From the NCBI GenBank assembly GCA_032871835.1, contig CM065297.1:59073253-59137252 (forward strand): a stretch of 64,000 nucleotides of DNA. Direction: 5' to 3'. The notes below the pieces were generated by a model. It was not told the origin of the DNA. It did no database searches and saw only the letters and a program-made list of their open reading frames with translations. Positions 32,339 to 43,640 of this stretch are shown here, piece by piece. Source of the stretch: Dipteronia dyeriana. Lineage: Eukaryota; Streptophyta; Magnoliopsida; Sapindales; Sapindaceae. The position numbers and the translations under genes are program-made. Numbering within the stretch: the first letter of the stretch is position 1; the number at the start of each line of letters is the position of its first letter.

Positions 32339-34089
32339 CAGTCTATACATAGCAAATTAAGCTGGGTGCTTTATTTGTGGGTAATATACAAATGCGGTCC
32401 ATTCTGTAGTGTACAGTGATCCTATCTTGGATCATTCATATGAAGATATGAGAATGGAGGCACCTTGTATGATATGATCATATAGGACTAGGACATGATC
32501 TATATGAATCTCTCACCAAGATCCTTTTACCTATGAGATTCATATATATCAGTTAATGATGGCTATATGTAGGTGATCTTAATCCTGAGTGTTTTATCGA
32601 CTCCTTTGGGTTAGATTGTGGTCTTTGATATTCCATGGGTGAGGTCGGAGTTGTATTCCTGATCAATATGCTCTGTACGTTGGGATCGCGGTTGGCTAGT
32701 GGCTGGAAAGGATTGTTCACAATAGGGAATCCACTCATCCTTATGAAAGTAGATGGTAGTTCCCTTAAGGGTTGATTCGAGGCTTGAATAATATGAACAA
32801 TCTCCTAATTCCTTAAGGAATGTAGGATTTATTGTTCATTAGAGAATCAATGGTACTTAATGGAAAGATATAATTATAGGGGTATAACGGACCTTATGAC
32901 CCAACTCTAATTACAAACTACTTGTGAAGGATCATACCAAATGTAATAGCTATATTGTTGGACACAAAAAGTTATTAGTTAGTGTAAAAACATCTACAGT
33001 TGAGAGAGTACAGCTTCAGGTTTTTAGTTGAATAACAGCGATGTTAATAATCGTGAAATATTAATTAAAGAGTTTAATTAATTATTTCTAAGGATTATTG
33101 GAGCTCAAAATACTGTGGGTCCATTAGGTCCCCTTGCTAGCCCGATTGATTAAGATATAAGGGTCATGGTTAATTAGTTGGATTGTCCAATTAATTGTGT
33201 TATGAAAGTTACATGTGTGTATTTGGAATTTAATTAATGAGACTACTTATTTAATGAATATTAATGATTATGTTAATTAAGTAATTAGATTATTTAATTG
33301 TGTAATTAATCATTAGTTGGGGGGTGTTGATTGATATTTAATTTTGAAAGAAGATAAAATAATTTGATTATTTTATTTTATTAAATTAACTATTTAAATT
33401 TGAATTCAAAGAGTTTGAATTCAAAAACAAATTGATTAATATCTTTAAAGATATAAGATATCTTAAAAGCTTTAAATTGATTAGTTTTATCAAATACATA
33501 CACACACGCACACACACACACACATATATATATATACACACACACACACGATATATATGTTTTTGAAAAAAAAAAGATAAGAAAAAAACTACGAACATTT
33601 ATCAACACACAGGAGACCTACACACATATGTGCTCTGAATTGCAATTGACATTCAATTTTGTGCATGAATCATAAAGAAGCAAAAACTATGGTGTGAGGC
33701 CATAGAAAAAAAAAATAAATAAAAAATAATATATATTTTGTCTTTGATCCATGGTGGCCATATTCCATACATGGAAAAAAAGTGTTGTTTTCTTACATTT
33801 CTTCTACCTCCATTCAATATCTTGAGTACAGTGACGCGCCTACACATCGTTACCAGTCCCGAGAGATAGCAAGGAAGATGAAGTTGTACAAATCAGGAGT
33901 AGATCAAATTAAAGAGAATGAGCCACCAACGTAGGTATGAAGAAATTGTTTCTTCCCTTCTCTTTAATATTTCGATTTCAATTTCTTGTTTTTACTGTTC
34001 CGAAAATTAAATCATAGGGTTTACTTGTTGCATTATTTCTTTAAGATATTTTTTTAAAAAAAGAAGTTCTTTCTGCTGCGCTATCGGTA
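32339..34089 (+). mobile_element. Family-B LTR copy (left part)
   Basis: It is collinear with the Copia-B 5' LTR from about 4737 onwards and then 14038-18325, but has neither the C1 nor the A-ii insertion. It therefore shows the empty sites of both. It is a candidate for the Copia-B 3' LTR, though the junction to pol is lost. A (CA)n/(TA)n microsatellite is at 33497-33556. It is cut at 34089 and continues at 43628-43640. Confidence 0.75.
33497..33556. repeat. CA/TA microsatellite
   Basis: About 60 bp of alternating CA with short TA stretches inside the family-B LTR. The corresponding position in the 5' LTR is a TA run at about 15373-15398. Open frames with long Cys-Val or Tyr-Ile runs here are artefacts of the repeat. 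Confidence 0.9.
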
Positions 34090-35769
34090 TGTTGGGATTA
34101 TGCTCGATAGCAAGAGTGTAATAATGTATTTGACAACCTTTTCATATTAATAAAGTGATTTCTAGTTTAGCAAATCTTATAGCATTTATAGTTTAATTAT
34201 TAAAATTGTCAAAAGTAAATAATCATAGGTCAAAAGACTATGAGAAAAGAAGAATTGTTCATACATCTAGAGATGTATGAGGTAGACACAATTCTTTAGT
34301 TAGTCTTGAATAATATTCACAACTTAAGATAAAAGGTTGAGTATCTTTATCTTGTCAAAGTTGTAGATTCTTTTGCTAGCAATTGAGTGAGATCAAATGT
34401 GTTATGATGAGTCTAAAATCATCAAAGTGTGGTGTCTTTGGGCAAAAGAAGTGCACTGGGTGCATTGAATAGGATCACAATGAAATATTTTATCTAGAAC
34501 CGTCAATGGTTAAAAGTTTTCATTTGAAGACTGTCGGAGAGTCTATCTCAATCCTGAGATAAATGATGGACTTATGGTTGCCAGTGTTATCATTTGAGCT
34601 ATCAATGAGTACGATTATATAGCATAGTCTATCCTCGATAGTTTGGTGGTATTCATTTGTTAATCGATGGAGGACTTCATTTATAGATTTGGACATCGTG
34701 GCTCCATTTATTGAATGAGAGTAGAATACCATCATATGGATGTTTTGAGGTATTGTATATTAAATCTTAACGTTAAGTTTTCAATAGTGTCTATTGAAAC
34801 ATGGCTTCTGGACAAGTCAAAATATCCAAGTTCAAAATGTGGTCATATGAGTAAATATGGTAACTTGGAGAACTATAGGCGGTCTATGAGCTCTTGGCGA
34901 TTACCGATATTCTTCACGAGGATACACTTTCTCCAATAAAGTTGTCTAGGGTACGAATGAGTAACATCAACTTTTTCTATCTTTATTTAAGAGTTTAATT
35001 TTAGTTCTTTAGTGGAATGAACTAAAATTAAATAGATCGGACCTAAGTGAATCATTTGTTGATTGTGATTGGGTTGTGTCTATTGGAGATTAAATTTAGA
35101 TAGCCCGCCAAGATCTCCAATCCACATGAACTTGTATGGATCACTTGATATATTCAATCGGACAAATTTAAGGGTCCATCTAGAATTGTATTAAGGCATG
35201 TGGACTTGTATCTTTTGTAAGAATGGGTCTAGTTCACATGTGGACTTTTTTGTTAAGGTCCAATGGATTTAATAAAATAAGAAAAATAATATTTGCCCAT
35301 ATATATTTGTTGGGCAGCAAGGCTATATAAAATAGCCTAAATATATTATTTTTATTTAATTATTTAATTAAATGGAAGTTAATTAATTTGTTGATTAGTT
35401 AATTATTTAATTAAAAGTCAAAATCTTTTTCCTAGTAGGAGATGGTCTCCTAAAATTATACTATTGTTGGTAGTATAATTAATATTAAAGACTATATTTA
35501 AGAAGTAGATAAATAAAAGGAACTATTTATCTAATCATATTAAGAAGTCTTTATTATGGTTACAAATACACTATTGAGTTGGATTAGGAGTCTTCGTGTA
35601 GGATAGAATTCCTTTTTGAAAAGGATTCTTAACCACCAAGTAAATCCACCTAGGAAAGGATTCTTAACTACCAAGTAAATCATTCTTAGAAAAAGATTAA
35701 GTCTCCTAATTGAAATATATGATGAATTCGGCCAACCGAAATTAATTGAGGGCTAGGAATTCGGCCATG

Positions 35770-35814
<45 letters not shown>

Positions 35815-36430
35815 GCTTTCATAATTTCGGTAATGAAAAGAATTTTCAAGAAGATAATTTCGGCCAAGCTTGGAATTTACTAAAGAGAGAATTTGGCAAA
35901 GAAAGAGAGAATTTTGAGGGAGAAAAATTTAGTTTTTGCTCTGGACAAAATTTGACCAACTCGTAAAGATAGTGTGAATTCTGCCAAGAAGAGAAAAAGG
36001 GAAACGTTTTTGCTTTCGATAGTACACTAGTATCCTTTACATCAAAAGGGTCAATATAGAATCAAGGATCACACGAGTTTCAATCAAATTGATTGATAAT
36101 TCACAAGTGACCGGACGTACTTGGATTTTCTCTTGGAGGGTAATTGTAACTAACAAAGAAAAAGATTTTGTTTGTTTCCATCCTCAGGTATACAATTTAA
36201 AGAAAGGGAACCCACACTCCTAGGTGATTCACGTTTGTGATTGGATTGGAAGATCTTACGGATTCAATTCAGCGCTTGTTCAATCGTCACGAGAAAAAGG
36301 TACGACACATTTTATATACATCAATTAATCTAAGGTTAAGGTTCTTGTTATTGAAAAAGGGAAAAGTTTTATTTATACCCTAACCCTTATTCTGATTATA
36401 ATTTTTCACGCTTCCGCTGCATGTGTATTT
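34090..36430 (+). mobile_element. Solo family-A LTR (A-iii), left part
   Basis: It starts TGTTGGGATTATGC at 34090. It ends at 36430 just before the LTR terminus because Copia-A has inserted there, and its last nine bases TTCCCTACA-like lie at 43614-43622. Across the whole nested block the pentamer CGGTA flanks it (34085-34089 and 43623-43627), a perfect target duplication in family-B LTR sequence. A (TA)n(TG)n run lies at 35768-35814. Confidence 0.9.
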
Positions 36431-36636
36431 TGTTAGGATTATGCTCGATAGCAAGAGTGTAATATTGTAATTAACAATCTTTTCATATGAATAAAGTGAT
36501 TTCTAGTTTAACAAATCTTATAGCATTTATAGTTAAACTATTATAATTGTCAAAAGTAAATAATCATAAGGTCAAAAGACTATGAGAAAAGAAGAATTGT
36601 TCATACATCTAGATATGTATGAGGTAAACAATTCTT
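36431..36636 (+). repeat. Copia-A 5' LTR stub
   Basis: TGTTAGGATTATGCTCGATAG to ATGTATGAGGTAAACAATTCTTT matches the first ~206 bp of the 3' LTR at 41125. It then jumps into leader-like sequence. About 2.3 kb of LTR and the primer binding site are missing, so this copy cannot template normal reverse transcription. Confidence 0.9.
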
Positions 36637-37690
36637 TCGTAATACATTCAAGTTTCGAAGACTCGAAGGTTTAAAGAATTAGGAGTAACCAGAACAAGTT
36701 TGGGACCGTGCGAGCCGTAACAACGAAAGTGCGTACGAAGAGCGCGCAGCCACGTTTGTTGTGGCATGGGCTGCGCACGGCAGCCCTTGTGGTAGCCATG
36801 GGCTGTGCATGGCAGCCCTTTATGGGCTTGTGACATTCGCACGCCCATTGGTAAGGGCAAGGGGTGCGCACGCCCATGGGAGATAGTCGAGGGAGTCCGA
36901 ACGACGAAGGTCGCGTGAAGACTTGTTCGCCAAGAAAGAAGTTCTTGTATTCCAAGATATATGTAATTTACTTGTTTTTCTAGGACGGACCAAAATTGTA
37001 GCTATATATATTTTTGTAAATATTGCAATGTTTGTCATTGTTTGACAACATGTCATATAGAATAGGAGTGCCACTCATATATCTCTTTTGGTATGAACAT
37101 GCATTGAATGGTTTAAGTATCTAAATTGGCATCTAGATAACTTGGTAAATCATTCTTTGGAATTCGATCACACGCCTTAAACAATTGAGTGGGAGAAGGT
37201 GTTTTAGAACACCTACGGCCTCCAAGTTTAGTTGAGCTTTATGTTTTGTGAATAACCTTCCAAGAGGTATTCATGAATGGAATTTAGCAAGATACTTCCT
37301 TACAAGGATATACTAGAAAATTAGCCCAAACGATATCTACTCCCAAAGGAGGGTAATTCGTGAGGGACTATATTGAAGGTCGATAACTTGGTAACACACT
37401 CAATGTGAGTTTATTAATATCCTCCCAAGAGTTCTTGTTCATATAATCACAAGGCTAAAATTGAAACGTTGGTTGTTATGTTAACAATTAGGTGGGACCT
37501 AGTCCAACTAGTAAATGGTGCGTACTCCCAAAGGAGGCGTGACATTTATGGGTGTTGGATCACCGTTGAATTTTTACGATTGAATTATTTCATTTAATTC
37601 AAGATAAATATTCAGAAGTGCTTTATCTTGATTATTTACTTATATAATTTTTGTTAATATAAAGAAATCATAACCCCATCCCTAATCAAT
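36637..37690 (+). other. Copia-A leader, with GC-rich repeat
   Basis: There is no supported gene. At 36745-36870 the sequence is unusually GC-rich with GGGCTGCGCACGGCAGCCC and GGGCTGTGCATGGCAGCCC as near-identical inverted-repeat units, followed by GCACGCCCATTGG and GCACGCCCATGGG. Further on, GTGGGAGAAGGTG and CTCCCAAAGGAGG words (37343 and 37529) resemble those of the Copia-B leader. Open frames on the minus strand in the GC-rich part are by-products of composition. Confidence 0.6.
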
Positions 37691-38160
37691 ATCCTAAAAA
37701 GATAATACTTTAAACTAATGATAATTATGTCACATGGAAAAGGAATATTAGGTTGTTGTTGCAAATTGAAAAGTATAAGTTCATTTTGTATATTCCTTAA
37801 CCACCAAAACTAATGAATCTACTCAGGAGCAAAGAGATGAGTATCAGTAGTGGAAGTCTTTAGAAAAGATGGCTAAATGTACGTTACATTATGGCCATCA
37901 TCTCCAACGTGTTGCAACAACAACATGAAGGAATGGAGACTGTTGCCGATATTATGATGTCTCTAGACAAGGATTCATATGGTTGGTAAAGTTGCTACTG
38001 TTAAGACCCCGTTAGAAGGTCATGAGAAAACAGAAGAAAAAGCAACTTGAGCCTTCTTAGAAGGAGACCAAGAAAGTAACTAAGTTCAAAGGAAAGTGTT
38101 TCTTTTGTGGTGAAAAGGGTCAAAGGAATAGACTGGATAAGAATGAATTCAACTTGCATT
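37690..38160 (+). pseudogene. Copia-A gag remnant
   Basis: TNDNYVTWKRNIRLLL opens a copia gag (LNxxNYxxWKxN). EGMETVADIMMSL and a Lys-rich stretch follow, then half a zinc knuckle, KCFFCGEKGQR. Several stops and frameshifts occur. After GQR the sequence continues almost directly with NLHLGNGTLVS, which normally lies beyond the protease. The deletion removed the rest of the knuckle and the protease DSGA. Confidence 0.8.
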
Positions 38161-41130
38161 TAGGCAATGGAACGTTGGTGTCTAATAGAGTAGTGGGAAA
38201 TATTAGAATCAATTATGATTCTTATAGGCATTTAGATTTAATAAAACGTTTATTATGTACCACAATACAAGAGGAATTTAATTTCAGTCACTTGTCTAAA
38301 TAAATTTGGATATTCGGTTACTTTTAATAAATGTTTTATTATTAGTAAGAATGACAAAATTATTTGCAAAGGTACATTGGAAAACAGTTTATTCTATTTG
38401 CATGGAAATATCTCTCACTTGTTAGACACAGAATCAACGGAACCTAATCATAAAAGAGTAAAATTATCAAAAGATGAAACTTACCTATGGCATTTGCGCT
38501 TAGGTCATATTAACCTTAATAGGATTAAAAGATTGGTATGTGACGGACCTCTAAGTGACTTAAAGGTTGATGATCTACCAACTTGTGAATCTTGTTTGGA
38601 AGGTAAAATGACTAAAAGGTTATTTACGACCAAAGGCACAAGAGCCATTGAATGTTTAGGATTGATACATACTGATGTGTGTGGACCTATGAGCATTCAA
38701 GCTAGAGGTGGATATGAGTACTTCATCACTTTCATGGATGATCACTCAAGATTTGGCTATGTGTATCTCATGAGACATAAGTCGGATGCTTTTGATATGT
38801 TCAAAGCATTTAAAGCTGAAGTGGAAAATCAGCTTAAGAAACGTATAAAAATCTCGAGGTCTGATCGTGGTGGAGAATATCTATCTGGTGAGTTTCAGCA
38901 ATATCTTATTGATAATGGAATAATTTCTCAGTTTTCTGCACCAGACATACCTCAACAAAATGGGGTGGCAGAAAGGAGAAATAAAACTCTTTTGGATATG
39001 GTTAGGTCAATGTTGAGTTATTCAACGCTCTCTAGTTCTTTTTGGGGATATGCTTTACAAACTGCCATGTATATTCTAAACGATGTACCATCTAAGTCGG
39101 TTCCTAAAATACCACATGAGTTGTGGACTGGGCGAAAGCCTAGTTTACAACACTTAAGGATATTTGGATGTCCTGTGCACGTGTTAAAAGGAAAGACAGA
39201 TAAGATGGAGTTCCGTTCAGAAACATGTATATTTGTAGGGTATCCAAAAGGAACAAAATGATATTATTTTTATAGTCCTTCAGATCTTAAAGTATTTGTT
39301 TCGACAAATGCTAAATTTCTAGATATGGACTATATGAATAATTTTATGCCTAAACGTAGAATTTTCCTAAATGAGCTTTTAGAAGATACAATTCTAGAAG
39401 AGGTTTCGCAACCAAGCCCAATTGTAAGTTCCGTACCAACACAAGATCAACAATCTACCATACCTCGTCGTAGTGGGAGGGTTATTAGACAACCCGAGAG
39501 ATACATCGGTCTAGGAGAATCTGTAGAGAATCTTTCGGACGACGATGATCCCTATACGTACAAGGAAGCAATGGAAGATGTTGATAGTCGCCATTGGCAA
39601 AAGGAAATGCAATCCGAAATTGAATCTATGTTCAAAAACAAAGTCTGGTCTCTTGTAGACTTGTCTAAAGGCATAAAACCCATCGGGTGTAAGTGGGTAT
39701 ACAAGAGGAAAAGAGGAATGGATGGAAATGTGGAAACCTATTAAGCTAGATTGGTAGCTAAAGGTTATACACAGAAGGAAGGTATCGATTATAAAGAAAC
39801 CTTCTCTCCTGTGGCCATGCTTAAATCCATTAGGATACGCTTATCCATTGTGGCATCTCTAGACCTAGAGATTTGGCAAATGGAATTCAAGACAGCTTTC
39901 CTTAATGGAAGTCTTGATAAAAGCATCTATATGATGCAACCAGAAGGATTTATTTAAAAGGGCCAAGAGGAAAGGGTATGCAAGTTGCAAAGATCCATAT
40001 ATGGATTGAAGAAAGCATCCAGATCCTGGAACATAAGGTTCGATCAAGCTATAAAAATTGTTGGATTTATTCAAAACCTTGATGAACCTTGTGTATACAA
40101 AAGGATTAAAGGTGACAAGTTGGTTTTCCTAGTTCTTTACATTGATGATATACTACTCATCGGAAACGATGTAGATGTATTGACATCAATAAAAGAATGG
40201 TTAGCAAAACAATTTGATATGAAGGACTTAGGAGAAGCAAGTTATATTCTTGGTATCCAAGCCATAAGGGATAGAAAGAATAAAATGATTGCATTATCCC
40301 AAGCTTCATACACAGATAAAATCTTGCCTTGGTTTTCCATGCAAGATTCCAATAAAGGTATGTTACCTTTTAGACATGGAATCAAACTTTCTAAGGAACA
40401 AGTTCCTAAGAATGAGCATGAAGAGCAATTCATGAGAAGGATTCTGTATGCTTCGGCAGTAGGAAGTCTCATGTATGCAATGCTCTGTACTAGACCATAT
40501 ATTTATTTCGTTGTAGGCATAATTAGTAGGTTCAATCGAAACCTGGTCCTGATCACTGGACCGCAGTCAAGCATATTTTTCAAGTATCTAAGGAGAACGA
40601 GAGATTATATGCTTGTATACTCTGGAGGGGATTTAATTCCCATTGGGTATACAGATTCTGATTTTCAGTCAGATTCTGACTCTAGGAGATCGACATCAGG
40701 ATCTGTGTTTACCATTGGAGGAGGGGCAGTCATATGGAGGAGTATCAAGCAATCTTGTAATGCTGATTCCACTATGGAAGCTGAGTATGTTGCCGTATAC
40801 GATGCTGCTAAAGAGGCTGTCTGGCTCTGCCAATTCTTGATTGACTTAGAAGTGGTTCCTGATGCGAATAAGTAGATCACTATCTATTGTGACAACAGTG
40901 GAGCAGTGGCTAATTCGAGAGAACCAAGAAGTCATGAGAGAGGGAAACACATTGAAAGAAAGTATCACCTTCTAAGGGAAATTGTACATAGGGGTGACGT
41001 GACGATAACCAAGATCGCATCAGCAAAAAATCTAGCGGATCCCTTTACAAAGACTCTTCCTCAAAATAGTTTTGATAGGCATCTAGAGAACATGGGAATG
41101 AGAGATATGACACATTTGGGAGATTGTTAG
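38160..41130 (+). pseudogene. Copia-A integrase-RT-RNase H, four in-frame stops
   Basis: From 38248 to the TAG at 41128-41130 there is one reading frame without a shift. Stops: TGA 39259, TAA 39742, TAA 39955, TAG 40873. Integrase: zinc site [15 protein letters not shown], core [17 protein letters not shown] and RSDRGGEYL, all three acids present. RT: GCKWVYKRKRG, FKTAFLNGSLDKS, YGLKKASRSWN, the intact YIDDILLIGND and MKDLGEASYILG. RNase H: GSVFTIGGGAVIWRS, DSTMEAEYVA, CDNSGAVANS, ERKYHLLREIV and ADPFTKTLP. The frame passes through the polypurine tract (TTTGGGAGA) and ends six bases inside the 3' LTR. Confidence 0.93.
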
Positions 41131-43608
41131 GATTATGCTAGATAGCAAGAGTGTAATATTGTAATTAACAATCTTTTCATATGAATAAAGTGATTTCTAG
41201 TTTAACAAATCTTATAGCATTTATAGTTTAATTATTATAATTGTCAAAAGTAAATAATCATAAGGTCAAAAGAATATGTGAAAAGAAGAATTGTTCATAG
41301 ATCTAGATATGTATGAGGTAGACACAATTCTTTAGTTAGTCTTGAATAATATTCACAACTTAAGATAGAAGGTTGGGGGCCTTTATCTTGTTAAAGTTGT
41401 AGATTCTTTTGCTAGCATTTGAGTGGGATCAAATGTGTTATAATGAGTCTAAAATCATCAAAGTGAGATGTCTTTGGGCAAAATAATCTAGTGCACTGGG
41501 TGCATTGAATATGATCAAAATGAAATACTTTATCTAGAACCGTCAATGGATAAAAGTTTTCATTTGAAGACAATCGGAGAGTCTATCTCAATCCTGAGAC
41601 AAATGATGGACTTATGTTTGCAAGTGTTTTCATTTGAGCTATCAATGAGTACGATTATATAGCATAGTCTATCCTCGATAGTTTGGCGGTATTCATTTGT
41701 TAATCCATAGAGGACTTCATTTATCGATATGGACATCATGGCTCCATTTATTGAATGAGAGTAGAATACCATCATATGGATGTTTTGAGGTATTGGATAT
41801 TAAATCTTAACGTTAAGTTTTCAATAGTGTCTATTGAAACATGGCTTCTGGACAAGTCAAAGTATCCAAGTTCATAATGTGGTCATATGAGTAAATATGG
41901 TAACTTGGAGAGCTATAGGCGGTCTATAAGTTCTTGGCGATTATCGGTATTTTTCATGAGGATACACTATCTCCAATAAGGTTGTCTAGGGTATGAATGA
42001 GTAACATCAACTTATTCTATTTTTATTTAAGAGTTCAATTTTAGTTCTTTAGTGGAATGAACTAAAATTAAATAGATTGTACCTAAGTGAATCATTTGTT
42101 GATTGTGATTGGGTTGTGTCTATTGGAGCTTAAATTTAGATATCCCGCCAAGATCCCCAATCCACACGAACTTGCATAGATCACTTGATATATTCTACCG
42201 GACCAATAGGGGTCCATCTAGAATTGTAATAAGGCATGTGAACTTGTTTCTTTTTGTAAGAATAGGTCTAGTTCACATGTGGACTTTTTATTAAGGTCCA
42301 ATGGATTTAATAAAATGAGAAAAATAATATATGGCCTTTATACCAGGTATGGGCGGCAATGGCTATGGATAATAGCTTTAATATATTATTTTTATTTTAT
42401 TATTATTTAATTAAATGGAAATTAATTAATTTGCTGATTAATTAATTATTTAATTAAAAGTCAAAATCTTTTCCTATTAGGAGATGGTCTCCTAAAACTA
42501 TACTATTGTTGGTAGTATAGTTAATGTTAAAGACTATATTTGATAAGCAGATAAATAAAAGGAGTTATTTATCTAATCAAATTAGGAAGTCTTTAATATG
42601 ATTACAAACACACTATTGAGTAGGATTAGGAGTCTTGGTGTAGGAAAGAATTCTTTTTGGAAAAGGATTCTTGGTCACCAAGTAAAACTACTTAGTGGTA
42701 GAATTCTTATTTGAAAAGGATTTATAACCACCAAGTGAATCTACCTAAGGATAGGATTCTTGTTTATCAAGTAATCCTTCTTAGGAAAGATTGAACTCTC
42801 CTAACCTATATAAAAGACCAAAATTTCGTCCATCAAAATATAGTTATAGGAGTAGTTAGTTTTCTTTTTAGAAAAGGATTCTAACTACCAAAATCAATCC
42901 ACCTAAGGAAAGGATTCTTGCCAACCAAGTGAATCCTTCTTAGGAAAGGATTTATGAACCTATATATATGTGTGAATAATTTCGGTCATAACTAAAAGGG
43001 TTTTTTGAGGTGAATTTCGGCCAAGCATATATTTCTAAGAGAAAGTCTAGGCCACCATAGGAATTTTGAGGGAGAAAAATCTGATTTTACTCTAGACAAA
43101 ATTCCATCATCTCTAAACAATAGTGTGTGAATTCGACCAATAAGAAAAAAAAAAGGGAACGTTTTTGTATTCGATAGTATACTAATATCCTTTACATTTA
43201 AAGGGTTTTGTGTACAACATCGAATCAAGGTTCACGCAAGTTACAATCAATTGATTGATAATTCACAAGTGACCGGACGTTCTTGGATTTTTTTTTCTTT
43301 TGGAGGATATTTCTAACTAACAAAGAAAATATATTTGCTTTGTCTCCATCCTCAGGAATACAATTTAAAGAAAGGGAGCCCACACTCCTAGGTGATTCAC
43401 GTTCGTGATTGGATTGGAAGATCTTGCGGAATTGATTCAGCGCTTATTCAATCGTCACGCGAAAAAGGTACGATACTTTTATATACATCAATTAATCTAG
43501 GGTTAATGTTCTCATTGCATAAAAGGGATTTTTTATTTATTTATACGCAAACCCAAATCTTTTTTTTTCTCACGCTTCCGTTGCATTTTCAAACCGTTTT
43601 TCCTTACA
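41125..43608 (+). repeat. Copia-A 3' LTR (family A, 2484 bp)
   Basis: TGTTAGGATTATGCT to CCGTTTTTCCTTACA. It serves as the full-length family-A reference. Candidate TATA: CTATATAAAAG at about 42814. A block of AGGATT(C/T)..CCAAGT..CCTAAGGA repeats runs 42650-42955. The end part holds CACTCCTAGGTGATTCACG and a T-rich tail. Confidence 0.93.
42650..42955. repeat. AGGATTCTT-CCAAGT short repeat block in family-A LTR
   Basis: Repeated AGGATTC words at 42664, 42717, 42753, 42875 and 42911 are each followed by an ACCAAGT-like word and a CTTAGGAA-like word, spaced about 36-53 bp apart. The same block occurs at 60930-61230 and, reversed, at 16140-16460. Copies at 3210-3300 and 35610-35700 have only about two units. 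Copy number thus varies between LTRs of one family. Confidence 0.75.
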
Positions 43609-43613
43609 TATTT

Positions 43614-43622
43614 TTCCCTACA
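43614..43622 (+). mobile_element. Terminal nine bases of solo LTR A-iii
   Basis: TTCCCTACA completes the LTR interrupted at 36430 and is followed by CGGTA, the second half of its target duplication. Confidence 0.85.
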
Positions 43623-43627
43623 CGGTA

Positions 43628-43640
43628 AACCGAAGACCCA
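43628..43640 (+). mobile_element. Last bases of the split family-B LTR
   Basis: AACCGAAGACCCA aligns with the family-B terminus GAACGGGGTTCCA and continues GCTGCGCTATCGGTA at 34089 once the nested A-iii and Copia-A block is removed. The following sequence is gypsy RT. The alignment is short and imperfect. Confidence 0.45.

Larger units (their letters stand above)
36431..43608 (+). mobile_element. Copia-A, Tork/Angela-type element with truncated 5' LTR
   Basis: The boundaries are set by perfect target duplication TATTT at 36426-36430 and 43609-43613. In order: a 206-bp 5' LTR stub, leader, gag remnant, pol with four stops, and a 2484-bp 3' LTR. The rest of the 5' LTR and the primer site are deleted, as is the protease. 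It landed nine bases from the end of a solo LTR of its own family. Pol is the best preserved in the window. Confidence 0.92.

Noticed and set aside
33386..33608. Two minus-strand frames rich in Tyr, Ile, Val and Cys, apparently membrane-like
   Set aside because: They are translations of a CA/TA microsatellite inside the family-B LTR and have no counterpart in the other LTR copy.
36648..37074. Minus-strand frames of 70-94 codons in the GC-rich leader
   Set aside because: Their length follows from low AT content. No motif or start context supports them, and three overlapping frames are open at once.
42650..42955. Regularly spaced short repeats that could suggest a CRISPR-like array
   Set aside because: Units are diverged, spacing is irregular, spacers are themselves repeat-like, and the block occurs in every family-A LTR of a plant genome.
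43392..43628. Repeated small frames starting MIHVRDWIGRSC in several places (43392, 61670, and 60319 on minus)
   Set aside because: They are the same piece near the family-A LTR end. The C-terminal parts shift between copies, so these are by-products of LTR homology, not a gene.
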